Source: Chryseobacterium daeguense DSM 19388 (GTDB lineage: Bacteria; Bacteroidota; Bacteroidia; Flavobacteriales; Weeksellaceae). From it: 64,000 nucleotides of DNA. The stretch's first letter is position 1. Each line of letters begins with the position of its first letter. This document shows, piece by piece, positions 52,800-62,503 of the stretch. The position numbers and the translations under genes are program-made. The stretch lies in NCBI RefSeq assembly GCF_000430825.1, contig NZ_AUMT01000002.1, positions 248,001 through 312,000 of the forward strand, given 5' to 3'. The notes under the pieces are model-generated. The model was not told where the DNA came from. It searched no databases and was given only the letters and a program-made list of their open reading frames with translations.

Positions 52800-53345
52800 T
52801 TAAGGCTGAGGTTTTACCTCTTCATTTTTTGTGATGTAGCCGTCATAAGAAATTGGCTGTCTGTCGTTACTCCTAATGGATGTGAATGCTTTTCCGTTCT
52901 TAAAAACTTCAATGATTATTTCATCTGCATTGCTCACATCATTCGGTTTAATTCTTACTACCCAGTTTCCTTTTTTGTTTTGAGATTTGTTTACCGTAAA
53001 ATCTTTTGAGGTAAATCTGTAGCTGTTTTTATCGCTGTTACCATAACTAGGGTTGAAAACTCTCCCGAAATAAGGAAGAACCACTTCCAGCTTGTCACTT
53101 CTTAAATCAATACTGTAATTTCCTCCGGTAAGATCCAAGATCCTTGTTGAGGTAGAATTCGGTAAGGAATTCATCACGTTTATCACATCATAATTGGTAG
53201 GTGTTGCTCTTTCTGCACGGAAGGAGAAATCCTGAGAATTCACCAGCATGTTTACCGTTTGAGAATCCATCCCGCTTTGGGAGGAGCAGTTTTGGAAGAG
53301 AAACAAAAATCCGAAAATAAATATGATAGAAATATACTTTTTCAT
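52800..53345 (-). CDS. DUF4251 family lipoprotein
   Basis: The 181-residue product starts MKKYISIIFIFGFLFLFQNC, a lipoprotein signal with Cys at residue 20. The mature part matches DUF4251 (QDFSFRAERATPTNYDVINV, GGNYSIDLRSDKLEVVLPYF, NWVVRIKPNDVSNADEIIIE). An in-frame upstream ATG at 53378 would add 11 residues before the signal, so 53345 is preferred. It is monocistronic. The family has no established function. Confidence 0.8.
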   Translation of the reverse strand: MKKYISIIFIFGFLFLFQNCSSQSGMDSQTVNMLVNSQDFSFRAERATPTNYDVINVMNSLPNSTSTRILDLTGGNYSIDLRSDKLEVVLPYFGRVFNPSYGNSDKNSYRFTSKDFTVNKSQNKKGNWVVRIKPNDVSNADEIIIEVFKNGKAFTSIRSNDRQPISYDGYITKNEEVKPQP

Positions 53346-53386
53346 GATCGTAAAATAATTATTAAATTTAAATAGCAAAATGTATG

Positions 53387-53394
53387 CAAATATA
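53387..53394 (-). promoter_or_regulatory. Predicted promoter -7 box for the DUF4251 gene
   Basis: On the minus strand this reads TATATTTG, an exact TAnnTTTG box, about 42 bases upstream of the start codon. Confidence 0.5.
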
Positions 53395-53453
53395 TGCCTT
53401 CCGAATACTTTTGGAATAAAAATTGTTAAGGTTGAACTAATACACTCAAAACT

Positions 53454-54260
53454 ATGAAATTAAATTTTTTATTAGGAATAGGAGCGGTTGCTCTGTCAGT
53501 TGTAGCTTGTACAACAAACCCTATTACGGGACGATCTTCTTTGCAATTAGCAAATAACTCAGAAATTATGACCATGTCTGCCCAGGAATATAAATCTACT
53601 TTGGGTAAATCAAAAGTAATTACAGGAACGGCAGATGCTAAAAGAGTGGTAAGTGTGGGATCCAGAATAAAGTCTGCAGCAGAAAGATATTATCAGTCTA
53701 TCGGACGTTCTGCGGACCTTACGAATTACAATTGGGAGTTTAATCTTTTACAGAGCAACGAACTGAACGCATGGTGTATGCCGGGCGGAAAAGTAGCCGT
53801 TTATACAGGGATTTTACCTGTTACAAAAAATGATAACGGACTTGCCGTAGTAATGGGGCACGAGGTTTCCCACGCATTGGCAGGACATGGAAACGAAAGA
53901 ATTTCTCAGGCTATGGTAGCACAGTACGGAGGCGCTATTCTTGGCGGAACTATTTCAAATGCTCAGTGGGCAAGTGTTTTCCAGAAAGTTTATCCTATCG
54001 GTTCTCAAGTGGCGTTATTAAAATATGGCAGAAACCAGGAGTCTGAAGCAGATAAAATGGGACTATACCTGATGGGAATGGCCGGATACGATCCAAGAGA
54101 GGCAGTTCCTTTCTGGGGAAGAATGGAAGCTGCATCCAAAGGTGCAAGACAACCGGAATTCCTTTCTACCCACCCAAACCCGGAAACAAGAATTTCAGAT
54201 ATCAATAAAGATCTTCCTCAGGCGCTTGAATATTATAAGGCAGCAGGTGGAAAGATATAA
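53454..54260 (+). CDS. M48-family metallopeptidase lipoprotein
   Basis: The 268-residue product has a lipoprotein signal (IGAVALSVVAC) and the M48 zinc motif in VVMGHEVSHALAGHGNER, with the third ligand Glu in NQESEADKMGLYLMGMAGYD, and the conserved FLSTHPNPETRISDI. It resembles periplasmic quality-control proteases of the LoiP/BepA type. As a lipoprotein it would be anchored in a membrane facing the periplasm. It is monocistronic, with a terminator at 54289. Confidence 0.9.
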   Translation: MKLNFLLGIGAVALSVVACTTNPITGRSSLQLANNSEIMTMSAQEYKSTLGKSKVITGTADAKRVVSVGSRIKSAAERYYQSIGRSADLTNYNWEFNLLQSNELNAWCMPGGKVAVYTGILPVTKNDNGLAVVMGHEVSHALAGHGNERISQAMVAQYGGAILGGTISNAQWASVFQKVYPIGSQVALLKYGRNQESEADKMGLYLMGMAGYDPREAVPFWGRMEAASKGARQPEFLSTHPNPETRISDINKDLPQALEYYKAAGGKI

Positions 54261-54288
54261 ACGAATATAGAATTTTAATCTTGAGCAG

Positions 54289-54326
54289 GCCTTATTAAAT
54301 TTTTAGTAAATTTGATGAGGCTTTTT
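54289..54326 (+). terminator. Terminator after the M48 protease
   Basis: GCCTTATTAAAT pairs with ATTTGATGAGGC around an AT-rich loop, followed by TTTTT; it is imperfect but followed by a run. Confidence 0.55.
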
Positions 54327-54354
54327 AATTTTTTAACCACTTAAACACAACATC

Positions 54355-54669
54355 ATGAAAAGTTTATCACTTACAGGACTGGTTCTTTTGGCCGTTTCAG
54401 CTTTACTTTTTTATCTTACAACAGATTTTGCCGTAGAACAAATCAGGATGCCCCATATCATGGGAATAATGGCCGGGATAGGGATAGGCTTAATTATCGG
54501 CGGATTGGTAGGCTATGTAAGTAAAGGAAGCGCCATCAAGCAGGAGCAGAAAAGAAAAGAATTTAAACAATTACAAAAAGATAAAGAAGATCTGGAAAAG
54601 CAGGCTGCAGATATTGCAAGACGTGAAGCAGAACTCAGAAATCAACAAAATCAAAATCCTCAAATTTAA
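54355..54669 (+). CDS. Small membrane protein with C-terminal coiled coil
   Basis: The 104-residue product has two membrane segments (LTGLVLLAVSALLFYLTTDF and MAGIGIGLIIGGLVGYVSKG) followed by a basic/acidic coiled coil (QEQKRKEFKQLQKDKEDLEK, DIARREAELRNQQNQ). It matches no family that I can name. A perfect palindromic terminator overlaps its stop, so it is a single-gene unit. Confidence 0.6.
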   Translation: MKSLSLTGLVLLAVSALLFYLTTDFAVEQIRMPHIMGIMAGIGIGLIIGGLVGYVSKGSAIKQEQKRKEFKQLQKDKEDLEKQAADIARREAELRNQQNQNPQI

Positions 54670-54686
54670 ATTTGAGGATTTTTTAT
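54653..54686. terminator. Bidirectional terminator overlapping the stop codon
   Basis: AAAATCCTCAAATTT (54653-54667) is followed at once by its exact complement (54668-54682), then T bases. It serves the small membrane protein and the convergent beta-barrel gene. Confidence 0.85.
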
Positions 54687-54706
54687 AAATCAATTTTTAA
54701 ATCTGA

Positions 54707-55324
54707 TTAAAATTTGTATCCGACACCTACCATAAACAGGTTCGGTCTGTTGTCATATCTAACTTCTTCTCCGGTTACCCTGTTGATAAAGTTTCTGGAA
54801 TCTTTGCTGAAAGCACCTTCATACTTTGCATTTAAAATCAATTTAGAGATTTCTACCTGGGCTCCGAATTGGTAGCCTACCGTAAAATTGTCTCTTGCAT
54901 TTTCATTAAAATCATTGAAAGTATCCTCTTTACTTAAATTGTAGCTCGCTACAGGACCTACAAAAACCCCTAAAGTATTACCTAAAATATTGTAACCCAA
55001 TAAAACAGGTACATCAATACGGTTACTTTTAATATCAAAAGTAGTATTGGAAGTAGGGTCTGTAAAATCACTTTTAAAATGCGTGTAATACAATTCCGGC
55101 ATCAGAAATAAAGAAGCCGGTAACGGAACTCTTAATGAAAGACCCACATTGAAGCCTACATTATTTTTCCCTTCTCCTTCTATTGCCTGGTTTACTGATC
55201 CTTTAATATTCTTCCATGAAGGAGATCCTGTCGGGAATATGATATTCGCTTTACCCGCCAGTGAGATCTGTGCAGAAGCGAATAAAGAAAAACCGATTAA
55301 TGCTAAACTAAGTACCTTTTTCAT
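54707..55324 (-). CDS. Outer-membrane beta-barrel protein
   Basis: The 205-residue product has a signal peptide (SLALIGFSLFASAQ) and alternating hydrophobic strands ending in a terminal aromatic, FMVGVGYKF, as in porin-family/OmpW-like eight-stranded barrels (NNVGFNVGLSLRVPLPASLF, YQFGAQVEISKLILNAKYEG). The start overlaps the mlaF-like ATPase by 17 bases. This coupling suggests it may work with that transporter, for instance as an outer-membrane partner, but that is inferred. Confidence 0.7.
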   Translation of the reverse strand: MKKVLSLALIGFSLFASAQISLAGKANIIFPTGSPSWKNIKGSVNQAIEGEGKNNVGFNVGLSLRVPLPASLFLMPELYYTHFKSDFTDPTSNTTFDIKSNRIDVPVLLGYNILGNTLGVFVGPVASYNLSKEDTFNDFNENARDNFTVGYQFGAQVEISKLILNAKYEGAFSKDSRNFINRVTGEEVRYDNRPNLFMVGVGYKF

Positions 55325-56123
55325 TTTCGTCTATTTTTGTGATTGTATTATCAATAGTTTTATTGTTCTCCAGTAAATATTCTCTCAGTTCCTTGAAAAG
55401 CTCCGATGAATAAACGAAGTCTATCAAATTTTTATTGCCTGCAGTAATGAGAATGTCTTTATTGCCTTCCCATTCTTTAATTCCTAATCTTAGGTAAACA
55501 ATTTTCTCGCCAATCGTCATTACAGAGTTCATATCGTGCGTATTGATGATGGTGGTAGTATTATATTCTTGTGTGATTTCCAGAAGAAGATCGTCAATGA
55601 CATTGGATGTATAAGGATCCAGTCCGGAGTTCGGCTCGTCACAGAAAAGGTATTTCGGGTTGTTTACAATTGCTCTTGCAATGGCAACACGCTTCTGCAT
55701 TCCCCCTGAGATTTCGGACGGGAATTTTCTATTGGCCTTATCAAGATGTACTCTTCCGATAACTTCAAAAACACGTTTCTTTTTCTCCCTGAAGCTTAGA
55801 TTGGTAAACATATCCAGAGGAAACATAATATTTTCCTCTACCGTAAGCGAGTCAAACAAAGCACTTCCCTGAAATACGGTCCCGATTTCCGAACGAAGAT
55901 GCTGCTTTTCTTCACGCGTCATCACATTAATATCTCTCCCGTCAAAAAGGATTTCTCCTGAAGTGGGTTGGTAAACATTTAGTAAGCTTTTCAGGAAAAC
56001 GGTTTTACCGGATCCACTCTGCCCGATGATAAGATTTACTTTTCCTTTATCAAAAGAGGTTGAAATACCTTTAAGAACTTCAACTTCATCAAAACTTTTT
56101 TTAAGATCTTTTACCTCAATCAT
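55308..56123 (-). CDS. MlaF-like phospholipid-transport ABC ATPase
   Basis: The 271-residue ATPase has Walker A GQSGSGKT, the signature ISGGMQKRVAIARAI and Walker B LFCDEPNSGLDP, the sequence variants typical of MlaF/Ttg2A-type transporters that move lipids between the membranes. It starts directly at the end of the mlaE-like gene (no gap). No mlaD/MCE-domain gene is adjacent, so the substrate-binding part is probably encoded elsewhere. Confidence 0.88.
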   Translation of the reverse strand: MIEVKDLKKSFDEVEVLKGISTSFDKGKVNLIIGQSGSGKTVFLKSLLNVYQPTSGEILFDGRDINVMTREEKQHLRSEIGTVFQGSALFDSLTVEENIMFPLDMFTNLSFREKKKRVFEVIGRVHLDKANRKFPSEISGGMQKRVAIARAIVNNPKYLFCDEPNSGLDPYTSNVIDDLLLEITQEYNTTTIINTHDMNSVMTIGEKIVYLRLGIKEWEGNKDILITAGNKNLIDFVYSSELFKELREYLLENNKTIDNTITKIDENEKGT

Positions 56124-56876
56124 TTAGCTTAATATTAATTGGGTTAATAATAATTCGGAAAGGATGATAAATACCATCGTCCAAACTACCGCCTGTGTAC
56201 TCGCTCTACCTACTTCCAAAGAACCTCCCTTCACATTATACCCGAAATAAGAAGGAACCGTTGCAATAATATAAGCAAAAACTATGGTTTTCGTAAAAGC
56301 ATAGTAAATGAAAAGATTCGGCATATACATCTGAATACCCGTGATATAGTCATTGGTAGTCCAGTTTCCGGTTAAAATTCCGGCTACATAACCTCCGCCG
56401 ATACCAAATACAATACTGATGGCAATCAGCAATGGATTGAAAATAACGCAGGCCAGTATTTTTGGTAAAATAAGGAAGTTGGGAGAATTTACGCCCATAA
56501 TGTCCAGAGCATCTATCTGTTCAGAAACCCTCATTGTACCGATACTTGAAGCAATATAAGAACCTACTTTTCCCGCCAGAATCAAACTGATAATGGTGGG
56601 TGAAAATTCCAGAACCAATACGGCTTTTGTAGCATAACCCACAAATGAAGGCGGGATCGGGAAATCTGAAGCATCAAAGTTATTAAACATTTGAATGGCT
56701 ACTACGGCCCCCACGAATATAGATGTAAAGATCACCAACCCGAATGAGTTGACTCCCAAATCATTGATTTCTCTCATGAACAGCTTCCAGAATACCTTCA
56801 TTTTCTGAGGTTTCTGCATGGATTTACCCATGAGGATCATGTATTCTCCTACTGCTGTAAAAAACTTTTTTAACAT
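56124..56876 (-). CDS. MlaE-like lipid-transport permease
   Basis: The 250-residue membrane protein matches the MlaE/YrbE family: VNSFGLVIFTSIFVGAVVAI, VLEFSPTIISLILAGKVGSY, IASSIGTMRVSEQIDALDIM and SYFGYNVKGGSLEVGRASTQ. It has about six membrane segments. It pairs with the ATPase encoded without gap at 55308-56123. Related systems maintain outer-membrane lipid asymmetry. Confidence 0.9.
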   Translation of the reverse strand: MLKKFFTAVGEYMILMGKSMQKPQKMKVFWKLFMREINDLGVNSFGLVIFTSIFVGAVVAIQMFNNFDASDFPIPPSFVGYATKAVLVLEFSPTIISLILAGKVGSYIASSIGTMRVSEQIDALDIMGVNSPNFLILPKILACVIFNPLLIAISIVFGIGGGYVAGILTGNWTTNDYITGIQMYMPNLFIYYAFTKTIVFAYIIATVPSYFGYNVKGGSLEVGRASTQAVVWTMVFIILSELLLTQLILS

Positions 56877-56980
56877 TCTGCTAAATTAGACTTTTTTTAT
56901 TTAATTAGATTAAGATTGAGGCTAAGACTGAGGCCGGAATTAATGTTAAATTAAAATTACATTTACCCTTTTCCTACATC

Positions 56981-58351
56981 CTATTTTGCATTTTTATCAC
57001 CACCTACAACCAACAAAACGGTCTTTAAAATGATAACAAGATCCAGTACAAAACTCCAGTTTCTTACATAAAAGGCGTCTGCCAGAACCCGTTTATTCAT
57101 TTCCACTTCCACATCTCCTGCATCTCCCCGAAGCCCGTTTACCTGTGCAAGCCCGGTAATTCCGGGGCTTACCATGCTTCTCAGGCTGTACCGACCGATT
57201 TTCGGCTTATAATAATTGTCTACTGCCAGCATGTGCGGTCTGGGACCTACAACGGACATTTCACCTTTCAGCACATTCAAAAACTGCGGCATCTCATCAA
57301 GGCTTGTTTTTCTTAAAAATTTACCGATTCTGGTAATCCTTGAATCATTTTCACTTGTAGTTTTTGTGGTAGATTCGTCATTTACAATCATGGTCCGGAA
57401 CTTAATGCAGCTAAAAACCTCTTCATGAAAACCATATCTTCTCTGTATGAAAAAAACGGGCCCTTTTGATGAAGATTTAATTAAAATTGCAATAATCGGG
57501 AACAGCCACGAACAAATCCCAACTAAAATAATGACGGAAAAAAGAATATCGAAAGTTCTTTTCAGTAAAAAATTAGAATAATAATCTAAAGGATATTTTG
57601 CCTGGTTCAGAACGGGTTGTGTCTGAATATATCCCATGTCATACAAAAAGAAATCACTTTGTGTAATACTGGGGATCAGGGAAATATGTACTTTATTATC
57701 CTCTGCAAGCAGGAATATTTCTTTTTCTGTTTTTTCTTCGTAAGAATTTTCTATAGGAATAAATAAGGTGTGGATCCCGTTCGTTTTCCAGAATTCTACT
57801 AATTCTTTACTCTTTATTTCGGAGTTATTGTATTCGAAAATTTTGTAACCGTAATCTTTTCTTTCCTTTAAAATATTCTTTAAAACTTCTGTGGAGCTGT
57901 TTTCACTTAAAAACATGATGTTCCTGTGATTGATCCCCAGACTTCTTACATATTTAATCCCGAAAAATATTAATGATTTAGTTAAAAATATAAAGAAGAA
58001 AAGATAAAAAGACAGCCAGTAAATATCAGAATTAAAAAATACATTATAGCTTACTTTTCCTATCAGCAATACTCCAAGAATAAACAGCAAAAAATGTACG
58101 AGAAGCCTTTCCAGAAACAGCGTATAGGTAAGGTTTCTGGGGATATTGTAAATTCTTGTCCTGCCGCTAAGAAGCATCCAGAACAAAAATAATAATACCA
58201 AAGAAAAAACGTTCTGATACCAGGTTTCCTGATTGTATTTGAGGTCCTGATTTCTGCTGACGAAAAAGAATATAAAAATAGATGCAATAACCAGGAGGTC
58301 AAGCAAAACAATGATCGATTTCAGGTATCTAGAGTATCGAATTCTCTGCAT
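56981..58351 (-). CDS. Polyprenyl glycosylphosphotransferase (initiating sugar transferase)
   Basis: The 456-residue product has four or five N-terminal membrane segments (SIIVLLDLLVIASIFIFFFV, and others) and a CoA-binding-like middle domain. The C-terminal bacterial sugar transferase domain has RTFDILFSVIILVGIC, FIQRRYGFHEEVFSCIKFRT, RKTSLDEMPQFLNVLKGEMS, VVGPRPHM and SVSPGITGLAQVNG-like SMVSPGITGLAQVNGLRGDA. It matches the WcaJ/PssY type that transfers a sugar phosphate to undecaprenyl phosphate to begin exopolysaccharide or O-antigen synthesis. No other glycosyltransferase is adjacent. Confidence 0.9.
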   Translation of the reverse strand: MQRIRYSRYLKSIIVLLDLLVIASIFIFFFVSRNQDLKYNQETWYQNVFSLVLLFLFWMLLSGRTRIYNIPRNLTYTLFLERLLVHFLLFILGVLLIGKVSYNVFFNSDIYWLSFYLFFFIFLTKSLIFFGIKYVRSLGINHRNIMFLSENSSTEVLKNILKERKDYGYKIFEYNNSEIKSKELVEFWKTNGIHTLFIPIENSYEEKTEKEIFLLAEDNKVHISLIPSITQSDFFLYDMGYIQTQPVLNQAKYPLDYYSNFLLKRTFDILFSVIILVGICSWLFPIIAILIKSSSKGPVFFIQRRYGFHEEVFSCIKFRTMIVNDESTTKTTSENDSRITRIGKFLRKTSLDEMPQFLNVLKGEMSVVGPRPHMLAVDNYYKPKIGRYSLRSMVSPGITGLAQVNGLRGDAGDVEVEMNKRVLADAFYVRNWSFVLDLVIILKTVLLVVGGDKNAK

Positions 58352-58393
58352 CTATGAGTATTAACGGATACGAAGGGCTAATTTACATAAATT

Positions 58394-59023
58394 TTACGGG
58401 ATATTGAGATACTTATGGGTCTGAACTGATGCTCTCCATTCTGGATGTTCCAAAATGAAGTCTGTGATTTTCGGGTACATTTCGTCTCGTTTGCTCCATT
58501 CGCTTTGAAGATATAATGTACAGTTTGCCGAAACTTTTGCCGCCTGTTCCTGAGCAAATTTGAAATCGTTATTATTAAAAACAATCACTTTAAGCTCGTG
58601 AGCTTTCTGATAGATTTCCTCTTTTGGAAGCCCCGTTTTCTTAGGGGAAAGGGTAATCCAGTCAATGTGACCGCTCATTGGGTAAGCCCCTGAAGTTTCA
58701 ATATGAATGGTGCATCCCAGGTCTTTTAATCTGGAAGTTAAAATATCAAGATTCCACATTAGAGGTTCTCCCCCTGTTAAAACGATTGTTTTACAGTGTT
58801 TTGCTGCGGTTTCAGCAATTTCTTCCGCATTCATTAATGGATGTAAATTCGGGTCCCAGCTTTCTTTTACATCACACCAGTGACACCCGACATCGCAGCC
58901 GCCTAGTCTTATGAAATAAGCTGCTTTCCCGGTATGTGCTCCTTCTCCCTGAAGAGTGTAAAAATGCTCCATCACAGGGAGCATTTTACCTTCTTTTAAT
59001 AAAATATCTTCTTCTATTTTCAT
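58394..59023 (-). CDS. queE: 7-carboxy-7-deazaguanine synthase
   Basis: QueE is a radical-SAM enzyme in synthesis of queuosine and other 7-deazaguanines. The product of about 209 residues shows FYTLQGEGAHTGKAAYFIRL, the cluster motif GGCDVGCHWCDVKESW (CxxxCxxC), TIVLTGGEPLMWN and IHIETSGAYP. The start at 59023 (MKIEEDIL) is preferred to 59062, which would overlap folD by 32 bases. It follows folD by 7 bases, so the two are likely cotranscribed. No queC or queD gene is in the window. Confidence 0.9.
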   Translation of the reverse strand: MKIEEDILLKEGKMLPVMEHFYTLQGEGAHTGKAAYFIRLGGCDVGCHWCDVKESWDPNLHPLMNAEEIAETAAKHCKTIVLTGGEPLMWNLDILTSRLKDLGCTIHIETSGAYPMSGHIDWITLSPKKTGLPKEEIYQKAHELKVIVFNNNDFKFAQEQAAKVSANCTLYLQSEWSKRDEMYPKITDFILEHPEWRASVQTHKYLNIP

Positions 59024-59030
59024 TTTAAAA

Positions 59031-59915
59031 TTAGTCGTTATAGACCGAAGTTTTGTAAGCAATGATGGTATTTTTCATCAGCATCGCTCTTGTCATAGGC
59101 CCAACTCCTCCCGGAACAGGCGTGATCCAGCTTGCTTTTGCCGCGCAGCTGTCAAAATCTACGTCGCCTGCAAGATAATATCCTTTCGGAGAATCGTTGT
59201 CTACTCTTGTAATACCTACGTCTACAATCACGGCTCCTTCTTTGATCATATCTCCTTTCAGGAAATGAGGATCACCTAAAGCTGTAATAACGATGTCTGC
59301 CTTTTTAGTATATTCTTCGATGTCTTTTGTATAAGAGTGTGTCAAAGTAACCGTAGAGTTTCCCGGGAAATCTTTTCTTCCCATCAGGATACTCATTGGT
59401 CTTCCCACAATTTTACTTCTCCCGATGATTACACAGTCTTTACCTTTTGTTTCAATATTATATCTTTCCAATAATGTTAAAATCCCGAACGGTGTTGCAG
59501 GCAGGAATGTATCCATTTCCAAGGCCATTTTACCGAAGTTTTCAGGGTGGAATCCGTCTACATCCTTTCTTGGATCGATAGCGTTGATGATTTTTTCCTG
59601 ATCAATCTGATCCGGTAAAGGCAGCTGAACGATAAATCCGTCAACGGCTTTAGATTTATTTAATTCATCGATTTTTTCCAATAATTCAGATTCAGAAACC
59701 GTGCTTGGAAATTTGATTAAGCTGGATTGAAAACCCACTTCTTCACAGTCTTTCACTTTAGCATTTACATACGCTTTACTTGCTCCGTTGTTTCCAACGA
59801 GAATAGCCACCAGGTGGGGTGCTCTTCTTTTGCTTTCAAGAATTTTTTCAACTTCAGCCTTTATTTCCTGTTTTATTTCTTTGGATACTTTTAATCCGTC
59901 AAGAATTTCTGCCAT
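59031..59915 (-). CDS. folD: Methylenetetrahydrofolate dehydrogenase/cyclohydrolase
   Basis: FolD links methylene-THF and formyl-THF in one-carbon metabolism, using NADP. The 294-residue product has the active-site Lys in SKAYVNAKVKDCEEVGF, the substrate segment QLPLPDQIDQEKIINAIDPR, KDVDGFHPEN, the Rossmann GRSKIVGRPMSILM and the end motif TPVPGGVGPMTRAMLM. The length is normal. It is cotranscribed with the upstream FkbM gene (6-base gap). Confidence 0.95.
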   Translation of the reverse strand: MAEILDGLKVSKEIKQEIKAEVEKILESKRRAPHLVAILVGNNGASKAYVNAKVKDCEEVGFQSSLIKFPSTVSESELLEKIDELNKSKAVDGFIVQLPLPDQIDQEKIINAIDPRKDVDGFHPENFGKMALEMDTFLPATPFGILTLLERYNIETKGKDCVIIGRSKIVGRPMSILMGRKDFPGNSTVTLTHSYTKDIEEYTKKADIVITALGDPHFLKGDMIKEGAVIVDVGITRVDNDSPKGYYLAGDVDFDSCAAKASWITPVPGGVGPMTRAMLMKNTIIAYKTSVYND

Positions 59916-59921
59916 TTTTTA

Positions 59922-60635
59922 TTATTGCTTAATTAGATTTTTATTTATTAATGAGATTTCCTCAAATGTTTCAGAAATACCAAAAACTAAGAAACCATGT
60001 TCTCTGAGATTCCCTAGCATGTTTATAGTTTTTTGTTTTCCATCATTAAAGAAACGTTCGTGAATTTCAACCAGAATTTGCCCAATTTCAATATCAGAAT
60101 TTAAAATATTTTCAATTACATCATACTCTGAACCTTCTATATCTATTTTTAAAACATCTATTTTTTTATGACCTAATTCAGCAGAAATGTCGCTTAAATT
60201 TTTAAGCTGAACTTCAATCTTGGAATCCAGATTCACATTACTCTGCTGTATAGTGCTTCCGGATACATAATCCGGATTTTTAGGAAGATAAAATATATCT
60301 TTCATGGTTTTACTACCAATCCCATAATCAAAGAAGCTAAACTTAGAGGGAATATTCTGTGAAGCTATCCAGTTAATAGATTTAGGAGTGGGGTCAAAGC
60401 CAAATACAAAACTTTTGAACTTATTGATCACGCCCAAATCAAAAGAAATGTCTTCACCAATACCAAAAGAATAGACGATAGAGTTTTGATTCAAAAACTC
60501 GGGGGCAATAAAAAAGCCTCCATAATCATTACCAAGCCATTCTTTTTTAAGATCAATATCTTTTTTCAGATGTTTTGTATGGGAACTTAATGATAATTTA
60601 ATAAAATTAATTTTTCGTTTAATTGTGTTAAGCAT
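59922..60635 (-). CDS. FkbM-family methyltransferase
   Basis: The 237-residue product shows the FkbM methyltransferase pattern: [20 protein letters not shown] for the SAM-binding region, then [20 protein letters not shown], the family hallmark, and [10 protein letters not shown]. FkbM enzymes methylate sugars or glycolipids, usually in polysaccharide clusters. Here it overlaps the end of pgi by 8 bases and precedes folD by 6 bases, an unusual neighbourhood. Base composition appears a little more AT-rich than its neighbours, compatible with transfer, though I have not measured it. Confidence 0.8.
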   Translation of the reverse strand: MLNTIKRKINFIKLSLSSHTKHLKKDIDLKKEWLGNDYGGFFIAPEFLNQNSIVYSFGIGEDISFDLGVINKFKSFVFGFDPTPKSINWIASQNIPSKFSFFDYGIGSKTMKDIFYLPKNPDYVSGSTIQQSNVNLDSKIEVQLKNLSDISAELGHKKIDVLKIDIEGSEYDVIENILNSDIEIGQILVEIHERFFNDGKQKTINMLGNLREHGFLVFGISETFEEISLINKNLIKQ

Positions 60636-62268
60636 GTTTTTTATAATAATTGATTAATCCATTTGTAGAGCTGTCGTGAGAGCTAATTGTTTCATTACTT
60701 TCAAGTTCCGACAGGATTTTATTAGCCAGCACTTTTCCTAATTCCACCCCGAACTGGTCGAAGCTGAAAATATTCCAGATCACACCCTGTACAAAAATTT
60801 TGTGCTCGTACATGGCAATCAGCTGGCCTAATGAAAAAGGAGTTAGTTCTTTGAATAGTATTGAGTTAGTAGGTGTGTTTCCGTGGAAAACCTTGTAGTT
60901 TAATACGAAATCAATTTCCTCATCAGTCTTTCCTGCATTTCTTAATTCTTCCTCAACTTCCTCTTCCGTTTTCCCGAAGGCGAGTGCCTCGGTCTGAGCA
61001 AAGAAGTTTGCCAGTAATTTATCCTGATGATCAGAAACTTTGTTTGGGCTTTTTACATAGGCAATAAAATCAGCAGGAATCAGCTCGGTTCCCTGGTGAA
61101 TCAGTTGATAGAAAGCGTGTTGTCCATTAGTTCCCGGTTCTCCCCAAATAATGGGTCCCGTTTCATATTCTACGAATTCTCCATTTCTGTCAACACATTT
61201 ACCGTTACTTTCCATGTCTCCCTGTTGAAGATACGCTGCAAACCTGTCTAAATACTGAGAATAAGGAAGAATGGCATACGTTGTTGCCGCATAAAAATTA
61301 CGATACCAGATTCCAATTAATCCCATCAAAACGGGAATGTTTTCAGAGAAATCTGCCGTTTGGAAATACTGATCTGTGTCGTAAGCTCCTTTTAATAATT
61401 GTTCAAAATTTTCATATCCTACTGCCAGAACAATGCTTAAACCAATGGCGCTCCATAATGAATATCTTCCGCCGACCCAATCCCAAAATTCGAAAATGTT
61501 TTCCTCTGCAATTCCGAAGTCTTTAACTGATTGAACATTAGTAGATAAAGCTACAAAATGTTTTGCAACATCTTCCTGCTTTCCTGCTTTTAAAAACCAG
61601 TCTTTTGCAGAGTTTGCATTTGTCATGGTTTCCTGGGTGGTAAATGTTTTTGAAGCAATGATGAATAGAGTAGTTTCAGGATTTAGATTTTTTACAACTT
61701 CTGCAATATGATTTCCGTCTACATTGGAAACAAAATGTACATTTAATCTTGTTTTAAAATGCTTCAAAGCCGAAACAACCATCACAGGGCCCAAATCTGA
61801 ACCCCCGATTCCGATGTTCACAACATCTGTAATTTCTTTTCCGCTGAAACCTTTATGCTCTCCTGAAATAATACTTTCAGAAAAAGATTTCATTTGGTTT
61901 AAAACCCTTTTAATCTGAGGCTTTATATTTTCTCCGTCTACCAGAATTTCCTTATCGGAAAAATCCCTCAAAGCTGTATGTAAAACTGCTCTTCCTTCTG
62001 TTTCATTGATCTTGTCTCCCGAAAACATTTTGGAAATAGCATCTTTTAATTCACATTCTTCTGCCAGGTTTAAAAGAAGATTTTTTGTTTTGGAATCTAT
62101 TAAGTTTTTTGAATAATCAAATAAAAAACCAGGTCTTTTGACTGAAAATTCATTAAAGCGGTTCGGATTGTATGCAAAAAGGCTTCTCAGGTCAAAATCA
62201 TTATTTGCGAATTGTTCGTCTAAAGCTTTCCAGCTGTTGGTTTGAGTAGGATTTATTTTTGATAGCAT
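60628..62268 (-). CDS. pgi: Glucose-6-phosphate isomerase
   Basis: Pgi interconverts glucose-6-phosphate and fructose-6-phosphate. The 546-residue product has [27 protein letters not shown], the signature [20 protein letters not shown], catalytic Glu/His region [20 protein letters not shown] and a normal length. It is the first gene of a minus-strand series that may run through FkbM, folD and queE. A promoter box lies at 62347-62354. Confidence 0.96.
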   Translation of the reverse strand: MLSKINPTQTNSWKALDEQFANNDFDLRSLFAYNPNRFNEFSVKRPGFLFDYSKNLIDSKTKNLLLNLAEECELKDAISKMFSGDKINETEGRAVLHTALRDFSDKEILVDGENIKPQIKRVLNQMKSFSESIISGEHKGFSGKEITDVVNIGIGGSDLGPVMVVSALKHFKTRLNVHFVSNVDGNHIAEVVKNLNPETTLFIIASKTFTTQETMTNANSAKDWFLKAGKQEDVAKHFVALSTNVQSVKDFGIAEENIFEFWDWVGGRYSLWSAIGLSIVLAVGYENFEQLLKGAYDTDQYFQTADFSENIPVLMGLIGIWYRNFYAATTYAILPYSQYLDRFAAYLQQGDMESNGKCVDRNGEFVEYETGPIIWGEPGTNGQHAFYQLIHQGTELIPADFIAYVKSPNKVSDHQDKLLANFFAQTEALAFGKTEEEVEEELRNAGKTDEEIDFVLNYKVFHGNTPTNSILFKELTPFSLGQLIAMYEHKIFVQGVIWNIFSFDQFGVELGKVLANKILSELESNETISSHDSSTNGLINYYKKHA

Positions 62269-62346
62269 ATATTTAGAAATTAAGGTTTTACGGATAAGGA
62301 CTTTGGATTACGAATGATCTGATCCTTATGCAAAATTATTGATTTG

Positions 62347-62354
62347 CAAATTTA
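62347..62354 (-). promoter_or_regulatory. Predicted promoter -7 box for pgi
   Basis: On the minus strand this reads TAAATTTG, an exact TAnnTTTG box, about 79 bases upstream of the start codon. Confidence 0.5.
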
Positions 62355-62503
62355 AGGAATTTTACTTCAATGATGTTAATTGGTGATTAAAAATAGGTAA
62401 TTGGCTTTATGAGACATATTAAATAATAACGATGTCTTTGCTATTAATAAAATACAGATAGATTAAAATTGTTATTTTAGATTTATATTTTTAATTTAAA
62501 ACA

